From: Archivesica marissinica
Taxonomy: Eukaryota > Mollusca > Bivalvia > Venerida > Vesicomyidae
DNA: 64,000 bases
Assembly (NCBI GenBank): GCA_014843695.1
Contig: CM026395.1
Location: 44,688,396 to 44,752,395 of the forward strand
Direction of reading: 5' to 3'
This document shows positions 25,171 to 36,910 of this stretch, one piece after another. Made by a program: the position numbers and the translations under genes. How positions within the stretch are numbered: the stretch's first letter is position 1; each line of letters begins with the position of its first letter. The notes below the pieces were generated by a model. That model was not told where the DNA came from, made no database searches, and worked only from the letters and a program-made list of their open reading frames with translations.

Positions 25171-28150
25171 AAGTGACAATTCCACCATTGTAAGCACTAT
25201 GTATATATTCACATTCATCCAAGCTTCACCATTCCACCATTGTAAGCACTATGTATAACATTCACCCAAGCTTCACCATTCCACCAGTGTAAGCACTATG
25301 TATATATTCACATTCACCCAAGCTTCACCATTCCACCATTGTAAGCACTATGTATATATTCACATTCACCCAAGCTTCACCATTCCACCATTGTAAGCAC
25401 TATGTATATATTCACATTCATCCAAGCTTCACCATTCCACCATTGTAAGCACTATGTATAACATTCACCCAAGCTTCACCATTGTAAGCACTATGTATAT
25501 ATTCACATTCATCCAAGCTTCACCATTCCACCATTGTAAGCACTATGTATATATTCACATTCATCCAAGCTTCACCATTCCACCATTGTAAGCACTATGT
25601 ATATATTCACATTCATCCAAGCTTCACCATTCCACCATTGTAAGCACTATGTATATATTCACATTCATCCAAGCTTCACCATTCCACCATTGTAAGCACT
25701 ATGTATATATTCACATTCACCCAAGCTTCACCATTCCACCATTGTAAGCACTATGTATAACATTCATCCAAGCTTCACCATTCCACCATTGTAAGCACTA
25801 TGTATATATTCACATTCATCCAAGCTTCACCATTCCACCATTGTAAGCACTATGTATATATTCACATTCATCCAAGCTTCACCATTCCACCATTGTAAGC
25901 ACTATGTATATATTCACATTCATCCAAGCTTCACCATTCCACCATTGTAAGCACTATGTATATATTCACATTCATCCAAGCTTCACCATTCCACCATTGT
26001 AAGCACTATGTATAACATCCAAGCTTCCCATTCCACCATTGTAAGCACTATGTATATATTCACATTCATCCAAGCTTCACCATTCCACCATTGTAAGCAC
26101 TATGTATATATTCACATTCACCCAAGCTTCACCATTCCACCATTGTAAGCACTATGTATATATTCACATTCATCCAAGCTTCACCATTCCACCATTGTAA
26201 GCACTATGTATATATTCACATTCATCCAAGCTTCACCATTCCACCATTGTAAGCACTATGTATATATTCACATTCACCCAAGCTTCACCATTCCACCATT
26301 GTAAGCACTATGTATATATTCACATTCACCCAAGCTTCACCATTCCACCATTGTAAGCACTATGTATATATTCACATTCATCCAAGCTTCACCATTCCAC
26401 CATTGTAAGCACTATGCAATTCTACCATTGTAAGCACTATGCAATTCTACCATTGTAAGCACTATGCAATTCTACTATTGTAAGCACTATGCATATATTC
26501 ACATTCACCCAAGATTCACCATTCCACCAATGTAAGCACTATGTATATATTCGCATTCATCCAAGCTTCACCATTCCACCATTGTAAGCACTATGTATAT
26601 ATTCACATTCATCCAAGCTTCACCATTCCACCATTGTAAGCACTATGTATATATTCACATTCATCCAAGCTTCACCATTCCACCATTGTAAGCACTATGT
26701 ATATATTCACATTCATCCAAGCTTCACCATTCCACCATTGTAAGCACTATGTATATATTCACATTCATCCAAGCTTCACCATTCCACCTTGTAAGCACTA
26801 TGTATATATTCACATTCATCCAAGCTTCACCATTCCACCAGTGTAAGCACTATGTATATATTCACATTCATCCAAGCTTCACCATTCCACCAGTGTAAGC
26901 ACTATGTATATATTCACATTCATCCAAGCTTCACCATTCCACCATTGTAAGCACTATGTATATATTCACATTCATCCAAGCTTCACCATTCCACCATTGT
27001 AAGCACTATGTATATATTCACATTCATCCAAGCTTCACCATTCCACCATTGTAAGCACTATGTATAACATTCATCCAAGCTTCAACATTCCACCAGTGTA
27101 AGCACTATGTATATATTCGCATTCATCCAAGCTTCACCATTCCACCATTGTAAGCACTATGTATATATTCACATTCATCCAAGCTTCACCATTCCACCAT
27201 TGTAAGCACTATGTATATATTCACATTCATCCAAGCTTCACCATTCCACCATTGTAAGCACTATGTATAACATTCATCCAAGCTTCACCATTCCACCATT
27301 GTAAGCACTATGTATATATTCACATTCATCCAAGCTTCACCATTCCACCATTGTAAGCACTATGTATATATTCACATTCATCCAAGCTTCACCATTCCAC
27401 CAGTGTAAGCACTATGTATATATTCACATTCATCCAAGCTTCACCATTCCACCAGTGTAAGCACTATGTATATATTCACATTCATCCAAGCTTCACCATT
27501 CCACCATTGTAAGCACTATGTATATATTCACATTCATCCAAGCTTCACCATTCCACCATTGTAAGCACTATGTATATATTCACATTCATCCAAGCTTCAC
27601 CATTCCACCATTGTAAGCACTATGTATAACATTCATCCAAGCTTCAACATTCCACCAGTGTAAGCACTATGTATATATTCGCATTCATCCAAGCTTCACC
27701 ATTCCACCATTGTAAGCACTATGTATATATTCACATTCATCCAAGCTTCACCATTCCACCATTGTAAGCACTATGTATATATTCACATTCATCGAAGCTT
27801 CACCATTCCACCATTGTAAGCACTATGTATAACATTCATCCAAGCTTCACCATTCCACCATTGTAAGCACTATGTATATATTCACATTCATCCAAGCTTC
27901 ACCATTCCACCATTGTAAGCACTATGTATATATTCACATTCATCCAAGCTTCACCATTCCACCAGTGTAAGCACTATGTATATATTCACATTCATCCAAG
28001 CTTCACCATTCCACCAGTGTAAGCACTATGTATATATTCACATTCATCCAAGCTTCACCATTCCACCAGTGTAAGCACTATGTATATATTCACATTCATC
28101 CAAGCTTCACCATTCCACCATTGTAAGCACTATGTATATATTTACATTCA
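25171..28150. repeat. 52-bp tandem array with a HindIII site per unit, about 57 copies
   Basis: The unit runs ccattccaccattgtaagca, then ctatgtatatattcacattc and atccaagcttca. A recurring 47-bp variant has gtataacattc in place of the longer tatatattcacattc. A short patch of reduced units (caattctaccattgtaag) occurs at about 26410-26480. It fills most of the last SACM1L intron. Confidence 0.97.
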
Positions 28151-28331
28151 TAACTATGCTGTAGTCTAAAATTGGACCAACAGCTTGGATCATATAGCGA
28201 CTCTCCAGCTATTATTGATGGAGGAAGACTCCGGGTGCCCCTCCTAGCAGTATTACAGGCACAGACGGGCACCCAGGTAGAACCACCGACCAACTGCAAG
28301 CCAGCTGGATAGGAAAATGAATGGTACAAAC

Positions 28332-28392
28332 CATCTGGTAGCAGAATGCTGATGACACACATTGCCATGGCTATCACAAATATCACAGGTAT
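28332..28392 (-). CDS. SACM1L: SACM1L exon encoding transmembrane helix 1
   Basis: Minus strand, acceptor atgtatttcag and donor GATG|gtttgt, a weaker but acceptable GT donor. It begins in phase 0 and encodes IPVIFVIAMAMCVISILLPD, a hydrophobic segment matching the first of the two C-terminal membrane helices that anchor SAC1 in the ER/Golgi membrane. The last base, G, joins AG of the next exon to form Glu. Reading past the donor gives an open frame of about 60 more codons running into the 52-bp satellite without family similarity, which supports the chosen donor. A 40-bp array starts about 20 bp upstream of the acceptor. Confidence 0.93.
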
Positions 28393-28412
28393 CTGAAATA
28401 CATCATATAATA

Positions 28413-28485
28413 ATGGTAACTATGGTAACCAGTGTTCCAGCTACAAGTTCAAATAGTAACTACGGTAACCCAGTGTTTCCAGTGC
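28413..28485. repeat. 40-bp array, short left block
   Basis: Degenerate units of the 40-bp repeat (ggtaaccagtgttccagcta) starting about 20 bp from the SACM1L acceptor at 28393. Confidence 0.8.
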
Positions 28486-28795
28486 CTCTGAATATTCCTA
28501 GGTTTAATTGGTTTATTGTTGTTTCCTTTACATCGCATGTTATCCATTTTAATCCATTTTCTCATAATATCTCGACAGATATCCTACAGATTATCCTATG
28601 GATAGTTTACAATAAAAATTGGTTATCAATTAATGAACATCATTTTGATAAAATTACATTTATCCTAACACAACATCTGGTTAGAAAACAACAGCAAAAA
28701 CAGGATTCCAACTAATAGGACCAATACACATTTCGGGATAATTGGACATTATCTGTCAAGGGAGGTAATAGAAAAACAAGCAATGTCTCATTCCA
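28486..28795. other. About 310 bp of single-copy sequence interrupting the 40-bp array
   Basis: Unrelated AT-rich sequence lies between two blocks of the same array. It ends near ctgtcaagggaggtaat. It looks like an insertion, but I found no clear terminal inverted repeat or target duplication. Confidence 0.5.
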
Positions 28796-29275
28796 AATGA
28801 TAATTATGGTAACCAGTGTTTTAGCTCGGTAACCAGTGTTCCAGCTCGGACTATGAATGTATCTATGGTAACAAATGTTCCAGCTATAACATCAAATATT
28901 AACTACGGTAACCAGCATTCCAGCTACGACATTAAATAGTAACTACGACATTAAATAGTAACTACGGTAACCAGTATTCCAGCTACGACATTAAATAGTA
29001 ACTACGGTAACCAGTATTCCAGCTACGACATTAAATAGTAACTACGGTAACCAGCGTTCCAGCTACGACATTATATAGTAACTACGGTAACCAGTGTTCC
29101 AGCTACGACATTAAACAGTAACTACGGTAACCAGCGTTCCAGCTATGACATTAAATAGTAACTACGGTAACCAGCGTTCCAGCTACGACATTAAATAGTA
29201 ACTACGGTAACCAGTATTCCAGCTACGACATTAAATAGTAACTACGGTAACCAGTGTTCCAGCTACGACATCAAG
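28796..29275. repeat. 40-bp tandem array, main block, about 11 copies
   Basis: The unit is ttccagctacgacattaaat followed by agtaactacggtaaccagta. The first copies are degenerate, later ones nearly identical. Confidence 0.93.
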
Positions 29276-29523
29276 AGCAGGGAGCTAATCTGAAAGTTGG
29301 TTTCACGTTTGCACAGACACAGCAAGTCTTTAATCGAAAATGTATTAAATACTACATATTAGTTGGGTATTTTTTACTGGAAAGAAGACATTTTACTGTG
29401 TCAGGCATTTACAGGTCTTATATAATGGTCATGCATAAAAATATTCAAACAAATTATGGAGGGGGGGTACATAGCCATGTTGTAAGCAAAAGTGCAACAA
29501 AACTACTGTAGAACACTGTTTTT

Positions 29524-29735
29524 ATTCGCAGAGTTTATATTTCGCTAATTTTCACAATCTAAGTTGCTATTCATGAGTCTCGTGAATAATAATGTGTCCG
29601 AATGTAGAGTTATATCCGTAAATATGTACATTCCATCACAATTTTGAAAGTCAATACAATTATAAGCGGTCTACATAAACAGTCACCTTCATGTTCGCGA
29701 TGCATCACGGATGAGCGAATTAAAACTCCGCGAAT
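29524..29735. mobile_element. Candidate MITE with inverted attcgcnGAGttt ends
   Basis: Left attcgcagagtttatatttc and the inverted right arm (29714-29735, agcgaattaaaactccgcga) form an imperfect inverted repeat with a loop of about 167 bp. Target duplications are not clear. Confidence 0.4.
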
Positions 29736-29964
29736 TAATTGAATTATTAAATTAAAATTGTGAAAATCGTGAAATAAAGTGTTTATTTAGTATTATTATA
29801 TTTATATTAAAGTTTATGCAAATATTATGTGTCATAAAACGTATTTGTTGATGTTGTATGCATCTGCAGTTGTGGATTTGTTTGCCAAATAACTCCACAT
29901 AACAATTTATAGCATAGATATTCCAATATGATTTAACTGAAATAGTGCTTCTACACGATGCGAG

Positions 29965-29983
29965 CACACGCACACACACACAC
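29965..29983. repeat. (CA)n microsatellite at the splice donor
   Basis: A CA-repeat tract on the plus strand reads (GT)n on the transcribed minus strand, immediately after the donor gtaagtg of the exon at 29988-30183. Confidence 0.9.
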
Positions 29984-29987
29984 TTAC

Positions 29988-30183
29988 AGCATAGAACTTC
30001 CAATCTCGTTCAGTCTGCAATGGTGAAGGTTTTGTAATGCCTTCGTTCTCTTCTACTTGATAATTTCCCAGAAATAAATCTATGGAATCTTGACGAAACC
30101 CATCCGCAAAATTGTTCTTAAAATAACGATTCACTGAATTCCAACCATCCACTAATAGTCCAACAGTAGTCCTTTTACCCGTC
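29988..30183 (-). CDS. SACM1L: SACM1L exon, end of cytosolic catalytic region; 65 codons
   Basis: Minus strand, acceptor tttatttcag and donor TATGCT|gtaagt. The first base completes an Arg codon shared with the upstream exon, and 65 codons follow. It contains [37 protein letters not shown] and TERDWKFYA. These match the SAC1-specific region between the catalytic loop and the first membrane helix, and [15 protein letters not shown] is diagnostic for the family. The length fits the animal protein without insertion. The donor is followed immediately by a (GT)n tract, so the 5' splice site is embedded in a microsatellite. Confidence 0.97.
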
Positions 30184-30795
30184 CTGAAATAAACACACAT
30201 AAAATCATTATTTGGAATCATGCGTCCTGAAAGTGATAGTTCTGTTCAGACATTGCACTCCGAGTGACCCGTTTTTTTTGGTTGTCAGCAACTTTCATTA
30301 AAGAGGAAATTTGTTTGTTTCAGTATATTTCATCGAATGAACATTGAAAACGTTATTGATGCATCATTGCGTTACAAACAAGAGAATCAATTGTGAAAAA
30401 GATGATTTCTTTTCTCTTCAATGGATAAAAAGTTCTCAGGTTTAAAGTAACGTGACAAATTGGCCGTTGATACATTAATTGAGCATATAATCTGATGACT
30501 ACAATGGTGCTTACTTGAAAAATTAAATTTTAGGGTAATTTGCATAATCTACTTTCGTTTTCCACAGTCTCCGGTGTAAATGTGTTTGTGTTTAATCGGC
30601 GAAAATGGCCGTTTCTCGGAGATTTATTAATGGTATTCTGGACGTATATTCCGCCCGTTTACAGATTCAGAGAGGTGACAAGCAAATAGAGGTCAAACAT
30701 ATAGGAAAATCTCTCGGGAGGAAATGAATGAAAATATATCATTTGTGTTCGTAAAATGATAATTATAACGATGGTATCTATTCATGAATACATAC
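30184..30795 (-). other. Short SACM1L intron without tandem array
   Basis: 612 bp between two confirmed exons. It is the only fully contained intron lacking a minisatellite, and no further feature is seen. Confidence 0.8.
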
Positions 30796-30868
30796 CTTGT
30801 AAAGTCTGTTTTCAGAGCACCAGTCCCTGCATACTGTTTCGATAATGTATCAGCATTATCTGCCCAAA
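30796..30868 (-). CDS. SACM1L: SACM1L exon encoding the ADNAD...[13 protein letters not shown] block
   Basis: Minus strand, acceptor attgttgcag and donor ACAAG|gtatgt. It starts with two bases completing a Val codon and ends with two bases of an Arg codon, so both junctions are in frame. The 23 whole codons include [15 protein letters not shown], one of the most conserved stretches of SAC1 downstream of the catalytic loop. The 50-bp array starts only about 30 bp upstream (position 30899 on the plus strand), so the branch-point region is either in this short spacer or inside the array. Confidence 0.95.
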
Positions 30869-30898
30869 CTGCAACAATAACACAATATAACTAACAAC

Positions 30899-33800
30899 AG
30901 AGAGTAGGGCATAGCGTTCTGAAATACATTGTACTAAAATCCTTCCATCCGAGAGTAGCATAGCATTGTGAAATACACTGTAATAAATCAATCCATCAGA
31001 GAGTAGGGCATAGCATTGTGAAATACACTGTAATAAATCAATCCATCAGAGAGTAGGGCATAGCATTGTGAAATACACTGTAATAAATCAATCCATTAGA
31101 GAGTAGGGCATAGCATTGTGAAATACACTGTAATAAATCAATCCATCAGAGTAGCGCATAGCATTGTGAAATACACTGTAATAAATCAATCCATTAGAGA
31201 GTAGGGCATAGCATTGTGAAATACACTGTAATAAATCAATCCATTAGAGAGTAGGGCATAGCATTGTGAAATACACTGTAATAAATCAATCCATTAGAGA
31301 GTAGGGCATAGCATTGTGAAATACACTGTAATAAATCAATCCATTAGAGAGTAGGGCATAGCATTGTGAAATACACTGTAATAAATCAATCCATTAGAGA
31401 GTAGGGCATAGCATTGTGAAATACACTGTAATAAATCAATCCATTAGAGAGTAGGGCATAGCATTGTGAAATACACTGTAATAAATCAATCCATTAGAGA
31501 GTAGGGCATAGCATTGTGAAATACACTGTAATAAATCAATCCATTAGAGAGTAGGGCATAGCATTGTGAAATACACTGTAATAAATCAATCCATTAGAGA
31601 GTAGGGCATAGCATTGTGAAATACACTGTAATAAATCAATCCATTAGAGAGTAGGGCATAGCATTCTGAAATACACTGTAATAAATCAATCCATCAGAGA
31701 GTAGTGCATAGCATTCTGAAATACACTGTAATAAATCAATACATTAGAGAGTAGGGCATAGCATTGTGAAATATACTGTAATAAATCAATCCATCAGAGA
31801 GTAGGGCATAGCATTGTGAAATACACTGTAATAAATCAATCCATTAGAGAGTAGGGCATAGCATTGTGAAATACACTGTAATAAATCAATCCATCAGAGA
31901 GTAGGGCATAGCATTGTGAAATACACTGTAATAAATCAATCCATTAGAGAGTAGGGCATAGCATTGTGAAATACACTGTAATAAATCAATCCATCAGAGA
32001 GTAGGGCATAGCATTGTGAAATATACTGTAATAAATAAATCCATTAGAGTAGGGCATAGCATTGTGAAATACACTGTAATAAATCAATCCATTAGAGAGT
32101 AGGGCATAGCATTGTGAAATACACTGTAATAAATCAATCCATCAGAGAGTAGGGCATAGCATTGTGAAATACACTGTAATAAATCAATCCATCAGAGAGT
32201 AGGGCATAGAATTGTGAAATACACTGTAATAAATCAATCCATCAGAGAGTAGGGCATAGCATTGTGAAATACACTGTAATAAATAAATCCATTAGAGAGT
32301 AGCGCATAGCATTGTGAAATACACTGTAATAAATCAATCCATTAGAGAGTAGAGCATAGCATTGTGAAATACACTGTAATAAATCAATCCATTAGAGAGT
32401 AGGGCATAGCATTGTGAAATACACTGTAATAAATCAATCCATCAGAGAGTAGGGCATAGCATTGTGAAATACACTGTAATAAATCAATCAATTAGAGAGT
32501 AGCGCATAGCATTGTGAAATACACTGTAATAAATCAATCCATTAGAGTAGGGCATAGCATTGTGAAATATACTGTAATAAATCAATCCATTAGAGTAGAG
32601 CATAGCATTGTGAAATACACTGTAATAAATAAATCCATTAGAGTAGGGCATAGCATTGTGAAATACACTGTAATAAATAAATCCATTAGAGTAGGGCATA
32701 GCATTGTGAAATACACTGTAATAAATCAATCCATTAGAGAGTAGGGCATAGCATTGTGAAATACACTGTAATAAATCAATCCATTAGAGAGTAGGGCATA
32801 GCATTGTGAAATACACTGTAATAAATCAATCCATCAGAGAGTAGGGCATAGAATTGTGAAATACACTGTAATAAATCAATCCATCAGAGAGTAGGGCATA
32901 GCATTGTGAAATACACTGTAATAAATCAATCCATTAGAGAGTAGGGCATAGCATTGTGAAATACACTGTAATAAATCAATCCATTAGAGAGTAGGGCATA
33001 GCATTGTGAAATACACTGTAATAAATCAATCCATTAGAGAGTAGTGCATAGCATTGTGAAATACACTGTAATAAATCAATCCATTAGAGAGTAGGGCATA
33101 GCATTGTGAAATACACTGTAATAAATCAATCCATTAGAGAGTAGGGCATAGCATTGTGAAATACACTGTAATAAATCAATCCATCAGAGAGTAGCGCATA
33201 GCATTGTGAAATACACTGTAATAAATCAATCCATTAGAGAGTAGGGCATAGAATTGTGAAATATACTGTAATAAATAAATCCATCAGAGAGTAGGGCATA
33301 GCATTGTGAAATACACTGTAATAAATCAATCCATCAGAGAGTAGGCAATAGCATTCTGAAATACACTGTAATAAATCAATCCATCAGAGAGTAGGGCATA
33401 GCATTGTGAAATATACTGTAATAAATAAATCCATTAGAGTAGGGCATAGCATTGTGAAATACACTGTAATAAATCAATCCATTAGAGAGTAGGGCATAGC
33501 ATTGTGAAATACACTGTAATAAATCAATCCATCAGAGAGTAGGGCATAGCATTGTGAAATACACTGTAATAAATCAATCCATCAGAGAGTAGGGCATAGA
33601 ATTGTGAAATACACTGTAATAAATCAATCCATTAGAGAGTAGGGCATAGCATTGTGAAATACACTGTAATAAATAAATCCATTAGAGAGTAGGGCATAGC
33701 ATTGTGAAATACACTGTAATAAATCAATCCATGGGTGGTGTTGTGTTGTTTTTTAGAGAGTAGGGCATAGCATTGTGAAATACACTGTAATAAATCAATC

Positions 33801-35050
33801 CATAGAGAGTAGGCATAGCATTGTGAAATACACTGTAATAAATCAATCCATTAGAGAGTAGGGCATAGCATTGTGAAATACACTGTAATAAATCAATCCA
33901 TTAGAGAGTAGGGCATAGCATTGTGAAATACACTGTAATAAATCAATCCATTAGAGAGTAGGGCATAGCATTGTGAAATACACTGTAATAAATCAATCCA
34001 TTAGAGAGTAGGGCATAGCATTTGAAATACACTGTAATAAATCAATCTGGGTGGTGTTTGTTGTTTTTGGGTGGGTGTTTGTTGTTTTTGTTGTGTTGTT
34101 TTTGGGTGGTCATTGTGAAATACACTGTAATAAATCAATCCATTAGAGAGTAGGGCATAGATTGTGAAATACACTGTAATAAATAATCCATAGGGTAGGC
34201 ATAGCATGTGAAATACACTGTAATAAATCAATCCATTAGAGAGTAGGCATAGCATTGTGAAATACACTGTAATAAATCAATCCATTAGTAGGGCATAGCA
34301 TTGTGAAATACACTGTAATAATCAATCCATAGAGTAGGGCATAGATTGTGAAATACACTGTAATAAATCAATCCATTAGAGAGTAGGGCATAGCATTGTG
34401 AAATACACTGTAATAATCAATCCATCAGGGTAGGCATAGCATTGTGAAATACACTGTAATAAATCAATCCATTAGAGAGTAGGGCATAGACACTGTAATA
34501 AATCAATCCATAGAGAGTAGGCATAGCATTGTGAAAACACTGTAATAAATCAATCCATTAGAGAGTAGGGCATAGCATTGTGAAATACACTGTAATAATC
34601 AATCCATAGAGAGTAGGGCATGCATTGTGAAATACACTGTAATAAATCAATCCTCAGAGAGTAGGGCATAGAATTGTGAAATACACTGTAATAAATCAAT
34701 CCATCAGAGAGTAGGGCATAGCATTGTGAAATACACTGTAATAATAAATCCATTAGAGAGTAGCGCATAGCATTGTGAAATACACTGTAATAAATCAATC
34801 CATTAGAGAGTAGAGCATAGCATTGTGAAATACACTGTAATAAATAAATCCATTAGAGAGTAGGGCATAGCATTGTGAAATACACTGTAATAAATCAATC
34901 CATCAGAGAGTAGGGCATAGCATTGTGAAATACACTGTAATAAATCAATCCATTAGAGAGTAGGGCATAGCATTGTGAAATACACTGTAATAAATAAATC
35001 CATCAGAGAGTAGGGCATAGCATTCTGAAATACACTGTAATAAATCAATC
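30899..35050. repeat. 50-bp tandem array, about 83 copies
   Basis: The unit is attagagagtagggcatagc, then attgtgaaatacactgtaat and aaatcaatcc, with the main polymorphism at ccattag/ccatcag. On the transcribed strand each unit contains gatttattacag|tg, which resembles a 3' splice site. From about 33730 to 34740 the array carries many single-base deletions and two G/T-only insertions. Confidence 0.97.
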
Positions 35051-35051
35051 A

Positions 35052-35370
35052 ATAAACTATCGCTGGTACAGAGAGAAATCTGACAGATGACGAAAGACCT
35101 TTTCGGAATTCGGTCTAAATGACGTATTTCGATACATACCATACTTAGCTCAGTGAATAATAGTAAGGGAATTGGTGGGTTTATTGGCGGCGATATTTCT
35201 AAGGCATGGCTACGAAAAATACGTTTAACAGCATTTTCCTTCCCGTTTCAACTTGACAGAACAATGATATGATCACAATTTGGATCACAAGCTATTTATA
35301 CTATTTAGTGGCAAACTCGAAGTATTTGCATTCATAAATCTGGATTGTACTGGAATCAAGCAGAACTATA
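35052..35370. other. Intron sequence, nothing recognised
   Basis: Single-copy sequence between the 50-bp array and the LINE fragment. Confidence 0.6.
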
Positions 35371-36238
35371 CAAATACAAATACATAGCATTTATATAGCG
35401 CAAAAATTAAATATTATTCTATTGCGCTTCACAATTACAGATGCAATTTTAAACATTCACCCATGACAATAATATATGGAAATATAAATAAAAATGTATA
35501 CATATAACTAGGATTCTAGTAATTGGATAAGAACATATTTTATCATGATATCTACACCATTACAGTATATAAGTGAGTGCTTGGATTAACAATAAAAGTG
35601 GCAATATGAATCATAGACCCAAACACCGCCGTAAGAATGACAACCGTGATGTGGCCAGTACAGTGAATGGGCCGGTACAGTGATCCGCCCATCACAGAGC
35701 TCGAACCCAAGAGAATGCCCATACAACACCTCACTCGTCAATCCAATACTTATAAAGTCGATCTTTGATCTTATTGAACACAAATATTGTATTTAAACTG
35801 TTTTATATCATCATGGATGTTATTTTTGTACAAAGAGCACAAAACTTATCGTTCATAAAATTGCCTAAACAGATGTGTTTTCAGTTTTGATCGGAAACTG
35901 GCCTCCGACTCAATGTTTTTCAGATAACTATAGGTAGATCGTTCCACAATTTGGGTCCAACGACGGCCGTAGATCTATCGGCTAATTTTGATCGTCGTCT
36001 AGGGATGTTAAAGTTAGTGTCACTTTGTGATCTTAGTCTGTACCTTCCTCTAATGGGTACAAACATTTCTCCCAGATATACCGGAGCTGTTCCATTATTG
36101 ACACGGAATACCATCACTAGAACTTTGAAAATGATTCTGGCTTTAACTGGAAGCCAGTGGAGTTCTTTCAGAAGTTCCACACTTTGTTGTTCAAACGAGG
36201 CATTAAGGACAACCCTAGCGGCATGATTTTGGACTATG
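35371..36238 (-). mobile_element. 5'-truncated CR1/L2-like LINE, 3' end
   Basis: Minus-strand fragment with the end of a reverse-transcriptase ORF (35846-36237), a 3' UTR of about 470 bp and a terminal region containing gcgctatataaatgctatg, a motif typical of CR1/L2-group tails, ending in short tttgtat repeats. The 5' side stops abruptly near 36238, as expected from incomplete reverse transcription. Confidence 0.8.
35846..36237 (-). pseudogene. Non-LTR reverse transcriptase C-terminal fragment, frameshifted
   Basis: The minus-strand frame opens with VQNHAARVVLNASF and continues ELHWLPVKARIIFKVLVMVF, NNGTAPVYLGEMF and STAVVGPKLWNDLP. This is the conserved region after the catalytic domain of CR1/L2/Jockey-type elements (LHWLPV and PKLWN-LP are hallmarks). 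The frame then closes at about 35922 and resumes in another frame (YLKNIESEASFRSKLKTHLF to a TAA at 35846), so at least one frameshift has broken it. It lies in the same orientation as SACM1L, within its intron. Inactive. Confidence 0.88.
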
Positions 36239-36400
36239 GAATAGATATACCAACAAATTCATTTACTTTGCCTCTGTAACCATGGCACTCGGATTGACAT
36301 TAAACTGGATAATACTTCCTGAGATGGTACAGGGTTAAACCGGGTAATAGTTATTCTCAGTCAGATATATCCACATTTATAATCCTGCCCCACAAGAAAA

Positions 36401-36672
36401 CCCTTAATGGTTCACCCGCACTTAATGGTTCACCCGCACTTAATGGTTCACCCGCACTTAATGGTTCACCCGCACTTAATGGTTCACCCGCACTTAATGG
36501 TTCACGCGCACTTAATGGTTCACCCGCACTTAAACCCACATTTAATGGTTCACCCGCACTTAATGGTTGCACTTAATGGTTCACCCGCACTTAATGGTTC
36601 ACGCGCACTTAAACCCGCACTTAATGGTTCACCCGCACTTAATGGTTCACCCACACTTAATGGTTCACCAAG
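36401..36672. repeat. 18-bp minisatellite, about 15 copies
   Basis: Unit cttaatggttcacccgca with a few deletions (tggttgcacttaatgg) and gcgc variants. Being a multiple of three it gives incidental open frames on both strands. It ends about 30 bp from the SACM1L donor at 36701. Confidence 0.95.
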
Positions 36673-36701
36673 ACTTAACAGCTGGAAAAATCATAACTCA
36701 C

Positions 36702-36771
36702 CATTGTTAAATATATCCTTGAACTCACTAAATTCCTCTAATTTGGTAACACTGTCAGCTATACCCAGAAC
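36702..36771 (-). CDS. SACM1L: SACM1L exon; 23 codons plus one base
   Basis: The exon lies between acceptor tgatttgtag and donor AATG|gtgagt on the minus strand. It begins in phase 0, matching the donor of the catalytic exon, and reads VLGIADSVTKLEEF then SEFKDIFNN, ending with the first base of a Val codon. This corresponds to the linker between the catalytic loop and the next conserved block of SAC1, where animal homologues carry a leucine- and acid-rich segment. An 18-bp minisatellite ends only about 30 bp past the donor, and a 19-bp array of nearly 6 kb fills most of the upstream intron. It is too short to identify alone; the call rests on in-frame joining to both neighbours. Confidence 0.9.
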
Positions 36772-36910
36772 CTACAAATCAAACAAATGTTATCTGTCAA
36801 CATTATGACAACAGCGTTGATTATTCCAAGGTGTGACACAGGTTTGAATGGTAAGCAAACAACTGATTGATGGGCAATTATAGAAAGAACTCTAGCTATA
36901 TATATATATA

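Noticed and set aside
28096..28331. Extension of the TM1 exon as a 96-codon frame
   Set aside because: Beyond the donor at 28331 the translation loses SAC1 similarity and runs into the 52-bp satellite, while the GT donor restores the frame to the terminal exon.
36407..36808. 133-codon plus-strand frame
   Set aside because: Translation of the 18-bp minisatellite running antisense over a confirmed SACM1L exon.
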